A DNA stretch of 64,000 nt from Hermatobates lingyangjiaoensis (GCA_026182355.1 JAPFBL010000115.1:497001-561000); one strand, 5' to 3'. Positions 34,356-46,369 are shown, counted from the first letter of the stretch. Notes: generated from the sequence alone by a model not told the origin. A program made the numbers and translations.

Positions 34356-35029
34356 TTCTATATGAAGAATGTGTGCATTCTATAATTACGAATGTGTTCA
34401 TTCTATAATTAAGAATGTGTTCATTCCATAATTAAGAATGTGATCTTTCTATAATTAACAATGTGTTTATTCTATAATTAAGAATGTGTTCATTCTATAA
34501 TTAAGAATGTGTTCATTCTATAATTACGAATGTGTGCATTCTATAATTAAGAATGTGTTTTTCCATAATTAAGAATGTGATCTTTCTATAATTAACAATG
34601 TGTTTATTCTATAATTAACAATGCATTCATTCTATAATTAACAATGTGTTTATTCTATAATTAAGAATGTGTTAATTCTATAATTAAGAATGTGTTCATT
34701 CTATAATTAAGAATGTGTTCATTTTATAATTAAGAATGTATTCATTCTATATGAAGAATGTATTCATTCTATATGAAGAATGTGTTCATTCTATAATTAA
34801 GAATGTGTTCATTCTATAATTACGAATGTGTTCATTCTAAAATTAAGAATGTGTTCATTCCATAATTAAGAGTGTGATCTTTCTATAATTAACAATGTGT
34901 TTATTTTATAATTAACAATGCATTCATTCTATAATTAAGCATGTGTTCATTCTATAATTCAGAATGTGTTCACTCTATAATTAAGAATGTGTTCATTCTA
35001 TAATTAAGAATCTACTCATTCTGTATTAA

Positions 35030-37555
35030 GATGTTTATTCACAATGTTGTGAATACTTTTATTATACATTTATAAGTAGTTATAACACACATTTAATACA
35101 GCCTTTAATGTGCTTAGATTAAAGCTTTTATGCATTTACGAGTATATGCTGAAATAGTACGTATTTTTATTTTATTCGTTCTAACAATTTTTTTAAAGGT
35201 AAATAAGTCAATTACACCAATGTTGAACGAAGCTAAGTGTAATTCAAATAAAATATAAGTAAATAAGTGTAAATAAAATCTTTTTATTTAAAATTATGTA
35301 TATTTATAAACAGAATTGAAGTTTAACAGGACACATGTTCTTCATGTTAAAATTAAACTCTCATTGCCTACGTTTTGGGTTTTTATTTAAAACCTTTTTC
35401 ATAGGCAGAAATATACAATTTTGAAACAAAAAAACTAAGTATTACATTAGAAATTATTTTACAAAGAAAAATAGGACAAATGATGGAGTTCTGATTAACT
35501 TTAATTTTATTTCAATTTCACAGTCGATACTTTTATCAATATATATATATTTATACAGTTAGCTTTCACACATTTGTGTTTCTCAAGGATAAAGTACAGT
35601 TCATTCATGATTCGTCACCCATTCACCGGGAACACATATGTTACATGGTGTCATCTATCCAAGTTTTAACCACACCAGACATTATACTTTGGCTAACTAA
35701 TGAGATCCGGTGTCTTAATCTTGGTTAATGGTCTTTGGCTTTGTTAAGCAAACTAAGCAAACTTCTTCATTGAAAAAAAAAGTAATAAATCGTTTATTCG
35801 TTTCCATATTGCTTCTTTAAGGATTTTTTCAAGCACATCATAACCGTAAAATGTTTTGATACCATTTGTAAATAGAAATGGATAACCTTTATTAATCAGT
35901 TTTTTTCAATTATAATATAGTAAATTTAAACATATTTTTTTAAACAATTATTTTTGTTTTGTAGACAGTAATTCCGGTTGAGTGTTTTGGGAATAAAATA
36001 TCTGGTTTAATTTGTTAGTGTTTGGTTCAACTTGCTTCCCAAGGGTGATTTTGAACTTTTCTTTCATTTGTTTTAAAGAGTATAATCCTCAGGGGTGCAA
36101 TGCTAATTTTATAAGTGCTACAACTTTGCAAGGATGAGCATAACAAACTTAACTCCATATATCGTTTCTGTCAATGTCGCAGAGATATTAAATTTTTTTT
36201 TATCATTTACAATTTTAATTAAAATTAATAAATATTTCTAAGTACCCTTATTTTTTTTATTTCATTATTTTACCATTACTTGAAGTTTACTCGGAGTATT
36301 GTAGAAGCTTACTTTTATTTATAATAAAAATATTGTAAATATTTATATATATCTATATTGCAAATAAATATAAGTAATATATGTATGAGCTTCCAGTCAT
36401 TTTACTAAGTAAAATGTGGCTAGAAGATCATACATCATTAGGTTGCGGATGATGTTCATAGACCAGTAAAAATTATAATTTTTTCGGACCAATAAATTTG
36501 CGATTAAAATTTTTTCTGACTATAAACAAATCTTAATTACATTATTTAATCTTAATTACTTAAACATTTCTTAATCTTCCATTATTTACAATTTTAATTA
36601 TATTTGGGCATTCAATATACAAATTGTTCATTTATATATCTTTGAAAATAAAAGCGAAAAAGATCAGCTTCCTTCTTATGTTTGCGGTTTTATCAAGTTA
36701 AAAATGTTTATTTGTTTTTATTGAAATAGTTAAATTTAAATAATATCCGTATTTTGTTGAGGGCAATTGAAATGACCTTATTTGATACTACTGCTCTGTA
36801 TCAAAGGTGACTGAACTTTCCATGTTTGTGCGTGGGGGGGGGGGGGGGGGGGCGACGGCGATTGTTTAAGTTAAATATATCTGCGATGACTACACCATTT
36901 TAAAATTTACGTAATTATAAAGTTGTGTTTTTAACAAAAACTTTTTTGTTAAATATTGTAGAACACTCTGAAGAATGGATGAATTTTTGGAATAATTTAA
37001 AAATTCATACACTGACGACTATCTATGAGTAGCTATCAGCTACCTATAGAGAATATTTTTTTAAATTGGTGCTGAAATTTTAATAACTCAAGAAATTACA
37101 AAATAAAAAATGAATACTTACATTTTAAAATTATAGTTGAAGGAATAAAATAAATTTTTTTAGCAAAATTATAAACCACATCAAAAAAGGAACTAGAAAC
37201 TACAGATATATTTTTTAATTACTAATTAATAGATTATATGTTGTACTTGGATTATCAGTATCCGTTTTTTTGTTTCATACATTTCTGTTTTCTGAATGTG
37301 AATAATTTTTTCTCTAGCCGGTTTTCAAAAATATTTTTTATTCTATTCTATCCGATGCTTAATATCTTTATGAAGTTATATATAAGCAATTCAATAAAAT
37401 GATTCCATGAACTGATTTACAAAAAATACAAGGAAAAAGATCGCAAAAACTCAATACCATATTTTAACAATCTCGACTCTAGGTAGAAATATATATATAT
37501 ATATATATATAAAGATTTAAATACGTGTTCGGACCTTTATATTTTTTTTGTCAGT
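35030..37555. other. No gene; family G fragment and poly-G run
   Basis: 35320-35550 resembles one arm of the family G fold-back at 43328-43785 (AAAATTAAACTCTCATTGCC and TTTGAAACA-type blocks) in decayed form. A 19-base poly-G lies at 36834-36852 in otherwise very AT-rich DNA. A short (TA)n is at about 37490-37510. Confidence 0.55.
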
Positions 37556-37862
37556 ACATATGTCGTTATGCCGATTTAGCTCATGGTGTTGAGAAGCTCT
37601 CCAATAATCCAAGCCATGGTTTTACATCTATAGCAAGGCAGAACGTCGGGCCATCCGACATTCCCTAAACATCCCTTTCTGGACATTAGTCCTTTCCTGC
37701 GCTTTCACCCTTTTAAAATACCACTCTTCCCACCCATTCTTCTTAACCCTTCAACAGCTCTTTTCTACATCCAGTGTTTCAGTTGGTTTTTGATTCTGAC
37801 GAAGACCGCTTGTTATGGTTCAAAGATCTTAGTCTTGTTTTCCCATTTAAAATTGTGATTTG
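37556..37862 (+). repeat. Family A arm with PLE 3' body
   Basis: 37660-37770 shares CCCTTTCTGGACATTAGTCC with the spacer at 28920. The right arm follows and ends before (TA)n. Its ribozyme (37792-37834) is damaged: the G of GAAA has become C and inner stem I is GAUU. Confidence 0.75.
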
Positions 37863-37895
<33 letters not shown>

Positions 37896-37898
<3 letters not shown>

Positions 37899-38196
37899 CG
37901 ATGAAAATACGATCCGAAATGAACAAATACAGTTCAATGTACATAAAGAAACCTAGAGAAATTAAAAACACAAACTTACAGTCTCTAATTTTTGGTTGAA
38001 CCGTCTTCAGGAGAGATAAAGGAGGGAAACCAAGCGCACTGGTACAGAGACGTCTCCAACCTGGGTCTCCAACCGTTTCTGTACCAGTGCGCTTGGTTTC
38101 CCTCCTTTATCTCTCCTGAAGACGGTTCAACCGAAAATTAGAGACTCTAAGTTTGTTTTTTTAATTTCTCTATGTTTCTTTATGTACATTGAACTG
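37896..38196. repeat. Family B fold-back
   Basis: It begins TTTCGATGAAAATACGATCC (complement of 4431-4466) and carries inverted arms and hairpin centre as in 4141-4466. The left ribozyme (37982-38014, minus) has lost the G of GAAA. The right one is intact. Confidence 0.85.
38112..38144 (+). ncRNA. Family B hammerhead ribozyme-like motif
   Basis: UCUC, CUGAAGA, extra C, GGUUCAACC (3-bp stem II), GAA, AAUU, A, GAGA. Core intact. Outer pairing with CUAAG is available downstream. Confidence 0.68.
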
Positions 38197-38203
38197 TATA
38201 AAT

Positions 38204-38330
38204 ATATATTGGTATACTTTGGGAGCAGATCTTCTTTTAAACATATATTGTTAAATAACTTGTCAGAAAACTTGAGAAAGTATGTAAGAAACATACAAGG
38301 CGTAAAGTAGGCAAGTGATTTAATGAGATA
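38204..38330 (-). pseudogene. PLE N-terminal fragment ending in (TA)n
   Basis: The minus strand encodes NNICLKEDLLPKYTNI before running into TA repeats. The same C-L-K-E-x-L-L-P-x-Y-T-N-I string is seen at 52762-52895 and 54311-54454. It lies N-terminal to the RT in those PLE fragments. No other domain. Confidence 0.65.
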
Positions 38331-38371
38331 TATATATATATATATTTAAATATATTATATATAATATATAT

Positions 38372-38414
<43 letters not shown>
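38328..38414. repeat. (TA)n tract
   Basis: Interrupted TA run (TATATTTAAATATATTATATAT and pure TA) adjacent to the PLE N-terminal fragment and reading on from its YTNI coding end. Confidence 0.8.
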
Positions 38415-38416
<2 letters not shown>

Positions 38417-38914
38417 TTAAATTCTAAAAATTAAGACTGAAAATTCAAATAAATTTAAAATAAAAAAAGAACAGAAGTGAACATCCTTATTGCAGGGTTA
38501 TGATGGACAAGCCACATTACAAGGGTTATTCTATATTGAAAAACAATTCTTAACTTACTTAAAACTATTAAAGAGGAGATCTTCTTACATGTAGGGTCTT
38601 TGAATGGATGCTCTAAGTTTTGTCAGAGGGGTTTTGTGCAGAAGATTTTTGTCTGCTACATATAAAATTTAGGGACTTTGCCAATATTATAATCTGAATG
38701 CTTCAAATACCAAATGTATATTAGCCAAATCAATCTGACAACATGTACGGGACAACACATTCAATCAGCGTGTTTAACAATCTATTGAAAACATTCTCTC
38801 TAGCTTTTATAATATATTTATTTAATTTTTAAATTCATAACATTTTGCCCACTATATTTAATGTTGTGTATGCGTTTACTATATATATTTATATTTATAT
38901 AGAAATATATATAC
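38415..38914. other. No recognisable gene
   Basis: AT-rich sequence without a repeat or domain I can name. Confidence 0.45.
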
Positions 38915-38975
38915 ATATTTTCGTAAACGCTGGGAGCAGTCCTTCTTGGATACATACATTTCTGGCGATTTATTT
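38915..38975 (-). pseudogene. PLE N-terminal scrap
   Basis: The minus strand encodes ARNVCIQEGLLPAFTKI, a diverged form of the CLKEGLLPKYTNI string, again next to TA-rich sequence (about 38880-38930). Confidence 0.5.
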
Positions 38976-39115
38976 ATATGGAGAGTTAATTCATGACTTA
39001 TGAAACCCAAATTTAAAAAAGAGTTTTAGAAAATTAGAAACATTTTCTACCAAACTAAATAATGTAAAATTGGACAGTCATTTTTTAAATATATATATAT
39101 ATATATTTCGAACAC

Positions 39116-39182
39116 CATAACGGTCGAAATATTGAAAAGTGAGTCTTCGTTATGTTTCTGTCTATGTGTCACAGTTTATTTA
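39116..39182 (+). repeat. Family D arm, 3' half
   Basis: CGGTCGAAATATTGAAAAGT onward matches the complement of 29480-29560. Only the part from stem II onward survives, joined to (TA)n at 39093-39115. Confidence 0.75.
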
Positions 39183-39261
39183 AGTGTATATGTATAAAGA
39201 TTTCACATAAACACGTGAAACAACAATCAATGATTAAACCACAATAAGAATGGGAAAACAA

Positions 39262-39304
39262 GACTAAGATCTTTCAACCGTAACAAGCGGTCTTCGTCAG
39301 AGTC
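39262..39304 (-). ncRNA. Family A hammerhead ribozyme-like motif
   Basis: Matches the 29054 consensus in CUGACGA, stem II GACCG/CGGUU, GAA, AGAUCU, U and AGUC. Confidence 0.75.
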
Positions 39305-39317
39305 AAAAACCCAACTT

Positions 39318-39672
39318 AATAATCAACAATAACTCTTGATAGAATATATGATTTAAATACCACAATAAACAAATATATATTAATTACAATGCTCTAAGGC
39401 CTTTTCGTTACAACATCATCAGAGAGCTAAATGAAACAAACAAAAAATATAATAACAAATTAACCTGGTTGATTGAAGTCTTCAGGATTGATGGCATCCC
39501 TGTCTGAATTTAATGTTCCAAAAATTGAAGAATCTTGAACTGCTTACTTAATTCTTTTCAAGACTCCCTCAATTTTAGGAACATTAAATTCAGACAGAAA
39601 TGCCAGCAATACTGAAGACTTCAATCAACCAGGTTAACTTGTTATTATATTTTTTGTTTGTTTCATTTAGCT
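39318..39672. repeat. Family H fold-back
   Basis: Arms with AACCTGGTTGATTGAAGTCT, GTCTGAATTTAATGTTCC and their complements meet around 39560. The outer left part continues to TAATAATCAACAATAACTC. A related unit is at 39815-40065. Confidence 0.75.
39391..39427 (-). ncRNA. Family H hammerhead-like motif with 8-nt palindrome
   Basis: GCUCU, CUGAUGA, extra U, GUUGUAAC (3-bp stem II), GAA, AAGGCCUU, AGAGC. AAGGCCUU is a perfect 8-base palindrome. GCUCU/AGAGC gives five pairs, but then the unpaired H base is ambiguous, so activity is uncertain. Confidence 0.55.
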
Positions 39673-39687
39673 ATCTGATGAGTTTTT

Positions 39688-39730
39688 GACTCTGACGAAG
39701 ACCGCTTGTTATGGTTGAAAGATCTTAGTC
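39688..39730 (+). ncRNA. Family A hammerhead-like motif
   Basis: GACU, CUGACGA, A, GACCG-CUUGUUA-UGGUU, GAA, AGAUCU, U, AGUC. One stem II pair has become G-U. Core intact. Confidence 0.72.
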
Positions 39731-39764
39731 TTGTTTTCTCATTCTTATTGTGGTTTAATCATTG

Positions 39765-39814
<50 letters not shown>

Positions 39815-39816
<2 letters not shown>

Positions 39817-40065
39817 TTTAATACCACAATAAACAAATATATATTAATTAAAATGCTCTAAGACCTTTTGTTACAACATCATCTTTTTCATAGGGTATCT
39901 TTTAATACCCTATTAAAATATTTAATATTATTTATAATAATAAATAAAATTATTATTATAATAATAATAAAGTGAAAGAAAATATAATTAATATATATTT
40001 GTTATTGTGGTATTTAAATCATATATTCTATCAAGAGTTATTATTGATTATTAATTTATATATAT
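39815..40065. repeat. Family H relative, decayed fold-back
   Basis: AATACCACAATAAACAAATA (left) and TATTTGTTATTGTGGTATTT (right) pair. AACATCATC near 39873 is the remnant of the CUGAUGAU core. The centre is ATAAT-rich. Confidence 0.65.
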
Positions 40066-40069
40066 ATAT

Positions 40070-41617
40070 ATATTATATATTTAGTAGTTATAACACACAT
40101 TTAATATAGACTATAATGTACTTAGATTAAAGTTTTTATACGTTTATATGCTGAAATAGAATTAAAAGTATGTAACTGAACTTAAATGAAGATGAGTGGT
40201 ACAAGCCAATTCTGATTTGGCAAAAAAAAGGATTTATTTTTAAAAGGATTGCCCGGCTAACACGGAGCCTTGAGAGATTTTATCAAATCACAGCATTAAA
40301 AGCCTGCTTTTCAAAGGAATTAGATTGGGCCTTAGAACTCAATGAGTTATCCAATTGTGGTTGAGCTTCTAAAATAAGTTCTTTTATACTTATTTAGACT
40401 TTAAAAACAGTCCTTTAGTTTGAACTACTAGTTGTTTTTGATCCAATTGAATAATAAGAACATGAATAACACGTTTTTTTATAATGAGTTGAAATCACCA
40501 TCTATTCCCTTAAATACCTTCATGTGACTTTTCACCAATAAAAACCTAAGAACTTCATTCTAACTTTGTCTTTCTACCGGTTTCACTATTGAATCATCCA
40601 AGGTTTTTTCTTATATTTTGATTGTTTCTACCCTTTATATTGGAAGAAACAATCAAGTTGCAAGTGAAAGAAAAGAAACTTTTGCATATCACATTACAAA
40701 GCTATGAATAACAGAATATATTGGAAATGAAAAAAAGACATTCTTGCAAAGATAGCATCACTTGAATCTAAAATTATTTTGTCGTCCATCCAACTACATA
40801 ATGAACTGAGATATTAAAAATTAAGGAAAAAAATAAAGAACAACTCTTACTTTTGTTAGATTTTTTTCTTTTGTAAAATGTCAAGTCACATCTGAGTTCT
40901 AGTGGACACAGTTGGATATTTATAAGATTGAACACAATTGAATTTTGCAATTCTAATTTTCCAGTTGAGGCAATAAACTGTAAGAGATGAACATTAAAGT
41001 ATATTGCGACCACTCAAACTGTAACCACTGTTAAAGGCATATAAATTATTAGTTTGTGGTGAAATTGAAGCTGTTGGAAAGCAAATATTTGGTAAACATC
41101 GATTGGTTACCAAAAATAAGACTTATTAATGCATTATTACGCTACAAAGAAGAAGTAGAAGATGAAGCAAACAGTTCACTTCTTCATATGAAATTTGCAT
41201 CTTAAAATTTTTCCATCATAAAATTTTGTTTTTTAACTTGGCTTTGAAAATCTCTAAGGCCAAAATATCAAAGTACGCGCTCGTTTCCTCAACTTTTAGG
41301 CGTAAAAATACCTCTAAAATATTTTTTTTCTTTGTATTTTCCCGAAAACCTAGGAATTTTTATAACATTGATAGCTTTGTTTCATCTCGTTTGAGAGTGA
41401 CTCCTAATTTTTATCGCACTGGTTAATTCCTACCTTCCAGTAAGATCCAGTCATTCCCTCGTACAAGTAGGGACTTATCACTTCTTCTTACCTATTTTAA
41501 CGAACTTCTTCTTAAAATCATTAACGAACTAAAGTATCTTTTGTGCTTATTAAAGTTTACGGATGTATTGATTTTTTTCAATGTGGACCCAAAGAAAATA
41601 TTAAAAAGACTTATGAG
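40070..41617. other. No recognisable gene
   Basis: AT-rich sequence. Frames at 40774-41013 (minus) and 41226-41426 show no domain. Confidence 0.4.
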
Positions 41618-41886
41618 AAGAAGAGATTTCTTTTATCTGTAGATACAAAGTAAGAAATAATCTCCAAGTTTGAAAAAGAGATGCGGTTGTCTGAACTTGC
41701 GAAAGAATATGGCCAAGACCCTTAATATTGGCAGGATACTGAAACAGAAGGATGAAATAAAGTGCGACACTCCGGCCAAAGGCGTCGCTATGTTTTCATG
41801 TAGGAGGATATCAATTATGGAGACTACTAATCGTGTGGATCAAGGGAAAAGAATAGCTGGCGACACGGAGAGAGTGAAAATAAGTA
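41618..41886 (+). pseudogene. pogo/Tigger transposase N-terminal (CENP-B type HTH) fragment
   Basis: Frame 1 reads SVDTK, stop, EIISKFEKEMRLSELAKEYG, stop. The adjoining frame reads GRILKQKDEIKCDTPAKGV and, across another shift, RLLIVWIKGK / RIAGDTERVK. This matches the tandem helix-turn-helix DNA-binding region of Tigger-like transposases (the lineage that gave CENP-B). Stops and shifts show it is dead. No DDE catalytic domain follows. Confidence 0.82.
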
Positions 41887-42332
41887 TATTTTGTGGTGGG
41901 TATTGGGGACTTGGAACGCATTAGGCTATTTACATGTAATTAACGATTCATCTTGCAAAAAACTCTTCTTAGGAAACCGCTTCCAGAATGAATTAGTTTC
42001 CATATGAAGAGGTATGACTGTATTCAGTTTTTTGCACACGCATCAATTAAGTTTTCTTTCAATTACTCTTTTAAAAGAAATTAATAAATAAAATAACAAA
42101 AGTCTTTTGGGGACTTCTATTGTTGTTTCTCTCATTTTGGACAAATGATAATTAAGGAAAGTGTGTGACCTAGACTTGGAAACATAGCATGAACTACTGC
42201 AGGAATTAAGAAATACTAAGAGGAGGCTAACATTTGTCGCTTAAGCTGATATTCATGAGCCTTTAATCAAGTTAATGGATTGCTTAGATGAAGTATCTGA
42301 TGAAATGTTCTGATCATTTTGAAAGCACATAG

Positions 42333-42475
42333 CTAGGCATAATTCTAAGAAAGAAAAGAAGGAAGCCAGCATTTGAGATTGATAAATGGTCAGTTTATGA
42401 GAGAGTGGCTAATGATGTGCCAAGAAGGAATAATTCTCTTGAAGGGTGGCATAATGGATTTAAGAAAAAAAAATG
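42333..42475 (+). pseudogene. MULE-like transposase fragment
   Basis: An open stretch encodes KRRKPAFEIDKWSVYERV followed by NDVPRRNNSLEGWHNGFKK. The W-x-V-Y-E-R-V and NN-S-x-E-G-W-H-N-G-F strings are typical of the C-terminal part of animal MULE/FLYWCH-associated transposases. It then runs into frame breaks. 41890-42332 shows no further match that I can see. Confidence 0.65.
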
Positions 42476-42938
42476 CAGATTTGTCACCCTACAGAGGAGA
42501 AACTTTTGAGAAAAAATAGCCTGGAACAATATACTCCGGTTAGAATAACTACAGCATGTTAGAGGTATAAAAAAAGTGCTATCACCAGACGACTTTTATA
42601 TCCCTCATTGTGAATATCAACGTTTTCAGGAATTAATTCAAACATTTTACCCACTGAGTCTATGTACTTTGTTTGTAATATTCACCAGCAGTTATTATTA
42701 GGAATAATAACTATCAATTCTAATTATTATCAGTTTAAAATCATGGAATAAATAATCAGGTATTCATAAGAAATCTTAAAAGACATCTGAACATGCTTTT
42801 CTTTATTTGTCTCTAGGAAGGCAGATAGAAAGATGTCAGGTTGCTTTGCTAATATATTATTTACCAAAGCAGAACCATTTTGATTGTTTCTATCAGCTTA
42901 ATGAATTCAGATATAATTTAGTATTTATATTTGATATT

Positions 42939-42980
<42 letters not shown>

Positions 42981-43040
42981 ATATATATAATGTAATTTTT
43001 TTTGAGGTTTGAGGTCAAATGATTTTAAACTAGTCCTTTT

Positions 43041-43078
43041 GCCGACGTTTCAACATATATTTATGTCATCTTCAGGGC
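43041..43078 (-). ncRNA. Family C hammerhead ribozyme-like motif (left)
   Basis: GCC, CUGAAGA, extra U, GACAU-AAAUAU-AUGUU, GAA, ACGU, C, GGC. The cleavage triplet would be GUC, the canonical one. ACGU is self-complementary. Confidence 0.75.
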
Positions 43079-43176
43079 TTGGAAATCTGTTTATGTTGCA
43101 GCATTCTTATTTAGTACTGTTTCATGATGGCTACTATTTGTTTTCTGGGAGATTTGTTTCATAAACAGATTTCCAA

Positions 43177-43214
43177 GCCCTGAAGATGACATAAATATAT
43201 GTCGAAACGTCGGC
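43177..43214 (+). ncRNA. Family C hammerhead ribozyme-like motif (right)
   Basis: As the left arm, with a perfect stem II (GACAU/AUGUC). Stem I is GCC/GGC, an AA/AAAA internal loop, then UCC/GGA. This is the cleanest hammerhead-like fold in the window. Confidence 0.8.
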
Positions 43215-43327
43215 AAAAGGACTAGTTTAAAATCATTCGACCTCAAACCTCAAAAAAAAAAAAAAGTACATCATATAAATATTGGGTCAAGAAAATAAAT
43301 CATGATGTATATATATATATATATATA

Positions 43328-43778
43328 CACAAAACTAAAGTTTATCAGGACTCGGTCAGTACTTCAGGTTCAAATTAAACTCTCAATCTAAACGTTTCGG
43401 TTTTAATTTAAAATTCTTTTTCATCAGCAGAAGTATAAATTTTGAAACAGAAAAACTATGTATTACATTACAAATTGTGTACAAAGATAAATAGTCTGTG
43501 AATTTCAACAACAACTGTCTAGTTTGAATAAACACGTGTCAGTGTCACGTGATCATTCAAACTAGACAGTTGTTGAAATTCACAGACTATTTTTCTTTGT
43601 AAAATAATTTATAATGTAATACTTGGTTTTTCTATTTCAAAATTTATACTTCTGCCTATGAAAAAGAATTTTAAATAAAAACTGAAACGTTGGCATTGAA
43701 GTTTAATTTGAACTTGAAGAACTGACTGAGTCCCGATAAACTTTAGTTTTGTTTCTATTCCACGGTCGATACTTTTAT

Positions 43779-43785
<7 letters not shown>
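43328..43785. repeat. Family G fold-back
   Basis: Arms from CTAAAGTTTATCAGGACTCG to CGATAAACTTTAG pair over about 200 bp. The centre contains CTGTCTAGTTTGAAT and its complement, and GTGTCACGTGATCA. Arms contain CUGAUGA...ACC-GAA-ACGU-U (left, minus strand, 43395-43429) and a decayed CCUAUGA version (right). Flanked by (TA)n at 43308-43327 and 43786-43838. Confidence 0.82.
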
Positions 43786-43839
<54 letters not shown>

Positions 43840-43840
<1 letters not shown>

Positions 43841-43990
43841 GAACATCGAAGGAAAGTAACAAACAGTAACATACTTACTTAATAAGTAACACACTTACAA
43901 ACAGAAATTTTCGGGCAATCTATCTTGAGGAGGAAAGAGAAATGGAGACCAAGCACGTTGTAGACGCAACGGTAAGCAACTCGACGGGTT
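43840..43990. repeat. Family F fragment
   Basis: Shares ACACTTACAAACAGAAATTT and AAGCACGTTGTAGACGCAAC with 18655-18760. The right arm is missing. The ribozyme-like core (TCTTGAGGAGG) is damaged. Confidence 0.7.
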
Positions 43991-43994
43991 ACTT

Positions 43995-45181
43995 CATTCA
44001 TATTTAAATATTCATAGTTTAAGAGTATTTATTAATTTAAATCATGTAAACAATTTAATTTCAGCATAATTTCTGACGGAATTTATGTTTACTGAAAGTG
44101 AAATTTGTTTAAAAATACAATGCTACTCTTTGATGCCTGCTTAATAGAACTGTTCTTTTGTGACTAAACCAAATTAATATTGAATGTTGAAATAAAAGTA
44201 ATTATATTTCTTTTAAATACCAGAAAAAGTTATCAATATGGAATTATTTAAACTTTGATTTTGTTCATTCCACACTCGACTTTCCACTCGATAGGTCCTT
44301 TGAAACTCCGTCGTTCGACAGTCAAAGAGTGAACCGTTTTTGTAGTCTGTCTAGTCGCTTTATTCTTTGAAATTATGTGAATATGCATATACCAATTCTA
44401 AATTAGATATTTTTCATTTTTATTTTTTTTATTCTATATTACTAAAAGAGTAATACTAGAAAAGTCTATTAACTAAAAAATCTAAGGTGGTTATTATTCA
44501 ACTTTACTATAAGTAGGTCAATATTCAATAATTATTTCAATCTACCTTCTGGCACTAGTCAGATATAGTGAACGTATAATTAAAATTCACTGCTCATGAA
44601 ATATAAGTGATATCTCTGGCTTGATATTTCTGAGTCTCTTATGTGGGGCCTTTAATGATCCAAAGTGTTAGAAATGAAATTGGATATCACTTTCGTTAAA
44701 GCAATAACAATTGCTACTCAAAGCAATTTGAGTTGTTGCATTTCAATTTAGTATGATTCAGTAATGAAAAGAAATAGGTAACAAAACCATTGATGTATTT
44801 ATATCATTTAGCAATTCAAACTGGTAATCATATAATTAGGTAAGTAACAATAATAGCAGGTGTGATTTAACACTCAATGAAATGTGTTATCAAACAAATC
44901 ACGAATTGAGATAATGAAATTAAGAAATCATGGAATGAAAGAAATTAGGTATATCATCCGATGGTTATCAAAAAAGTACATTGCTTTTATATGTATGAAT
45001 TTGTGACAGCTGATGAACTCTTTCATGTCTCTGCATTTGCGTTTTTTCTTTTTTTCCTCTCTTGAAGACGTCAAGAAAGCAAAAATATCGAGAATTGTCA
45101 GTATTGGTCTTTTTTTTTGTGTTTTATAGTTGTGGCTTTAATTATAAAATATATATTCGCAAATTTTAGTAACAGTTCTGC
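43995..45181. other. No recognisable gene
   Basis: AT-rich sequence. 44496-44512 (ACTTTACTATAAGTAGG) resembles the R3 terminal motif. A decayed arm with CTTGAAGACGTCAAGAAAGC lies near 45060. Confidence 0.45.
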
Positions 45182-46316
45182 AGTCTTTACTGTAAGCATT
45201 AAAAATGTAACTATAATTCGCAGAAATCTAGTTCTTGTTATGTTTCTTCTAATCCTGCAGTCCTTACTGTAAGCATTAAAAAGGTACCCATAATTCGCGG
45301 AAATCTAGTTCTTGTTATGTTTCTTACAGTCTTGCAGTCCTTACTGTAAGCATTAAAAATGTATCTATAATTCGCAGAAATCTAGTTCTTGTTATGTTTC
45401 TTACAGTCTTGCAGTCCTTACTGTAAGCATTAAAAATGTATCCATAATTCGCAGAAATCTAGTTCTTGTTATGTTTCTTATAATCCTGCAGTCCTTACTG
45501 TAAGCATTAAAAATGTAACCATAATTCGCAGAAATCTGGTTCTTGTTATGTTTCTTACAGTCTTGCAGTCCTTACTGTAAGCATTAAAAAGGTATCCATA
45601 ATTCGCAGAAATCTAGTTCTTGTTATGTTTCTTACAATCCTGCAGTCCTTACTGTAAGCATTAAAAATGTAACCATAATTCGCAGAAATCTGGTTCTTGT
45701 TATGTTTCTTACAATCCTGCAGTCCTTACTGTAAGCATTAAAAATGTATCTATAATTCGCAGAAATCTAGTTCTTGTTATGTTCCTTACAATCCTGCAGT
45801 CCTTACTGTAAGCATTAAAAATGTAACCATAATTCGCAGAAATCTAGTTCTTGTTATATTTCTTACAATCCTGCAGTCCTTACTGTAAGCATTAAAAATG
45901 TAACCATAATTCGCAGAAATCTAGTTCTTGTTATGTTTCTTACAGTCCTGCAGTCCTTACTGTAAGCATTAAAAATGTATCTATAATTCGCAGAAATCTA
46001 GTTCTTGTTATGTTTCTTGCAGTCCTTACTGTAAGCATTAAAAATGTAACCATAATTCGCAGAAATCTGGTTCTTGTTATGTTTCTTACAGTCTTGCAGT
46101 CCTTACTGTAAGCATTAAAAATGTATCTATAATTCGCAGAAATCTAGTTCTTGTTATGTTTCTTACAATCCTGCAGTCCTTACTGTAAGCATTAAAAATG
46201 TATCCATAATTCGCAGAAATCCAGTTCTTGTTATGTTTCTTACAGTCCTGCAGTCCTTACTGTAAGCATTAAAAATGTAACCATAATTCGCAGAAATCTA
46301 GTTCTTGTTATTTTTC
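45182..46316. repeat. 77-bp satellite, 15 units
   Basis: Units start with AGTCCTTACTGTAAGCATTA and end ACAATCCTGC or ACAGTCTTGC. Starts fall at 45182, 45259, 45336, 45413 and every 77 bp to 45952. One unit is shortened to 69 bp (next start 46021), then 46098, 46175 and 46252. Variation is mostly C/T and A/G at a few fixed positions. No coding frame persists. Confidence 0.95.
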
Positions 46317-46369
46317 TATAAATTATGTTATATTTTTTATAATATATAAACTAAATTTACAGAAGGTAA

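Larger units (their letters stand above)
33362..35020. repeat. 23-bp satellite interrupted by a hAT element
   Basis: The unit is AAGAATGTGTTCATTCTATA plus ATT, repeated roughly 35 times over 33362-33499 and 34356-35020, with variants (ATTACGAATG, ATTAACAATG, ATATGAAGAATG). The unit itself is a partial inverted repeat (GAATG...CATTC). The hAT insertion splits it. Confidence 0.92.
39196..39766. repeat. Family A fold-back with a family H fold-back inside
   Basis: Family A arms at 39196-39316 and about 39680-39766. Between them sits the independent inverted pair of family H (39318-39672). The right boundary is the (TA)n tract at 39769-39813. Confidence 0.83.
42985..43262. repeat. Family C fold-back
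   Basis: Arms starting TTTTTTTTGAGGTTTGAGGT and ending ACCTCAAACCTCAAAAA pair over about 95 bp each around a 90-bp centre that includes a second inverted pair (GAAATCTGTTTATG and complement). A (TA)n lies at 42942-42984. Both arms carry an intact ribozyme-like core. Confidence 0.88.

Noticed and set aside
33362..35020. CRISPR-like regular array
   Set aside because: The 23-bp units are contiguous with no spacers and no cas genes, and the DNA is eukaryotic. It is a satellite.
45182..46316. 77-bp array as CRISPR or tandem gene
   Set aside because: Units are directly joined, without spacers or a conserved frame.
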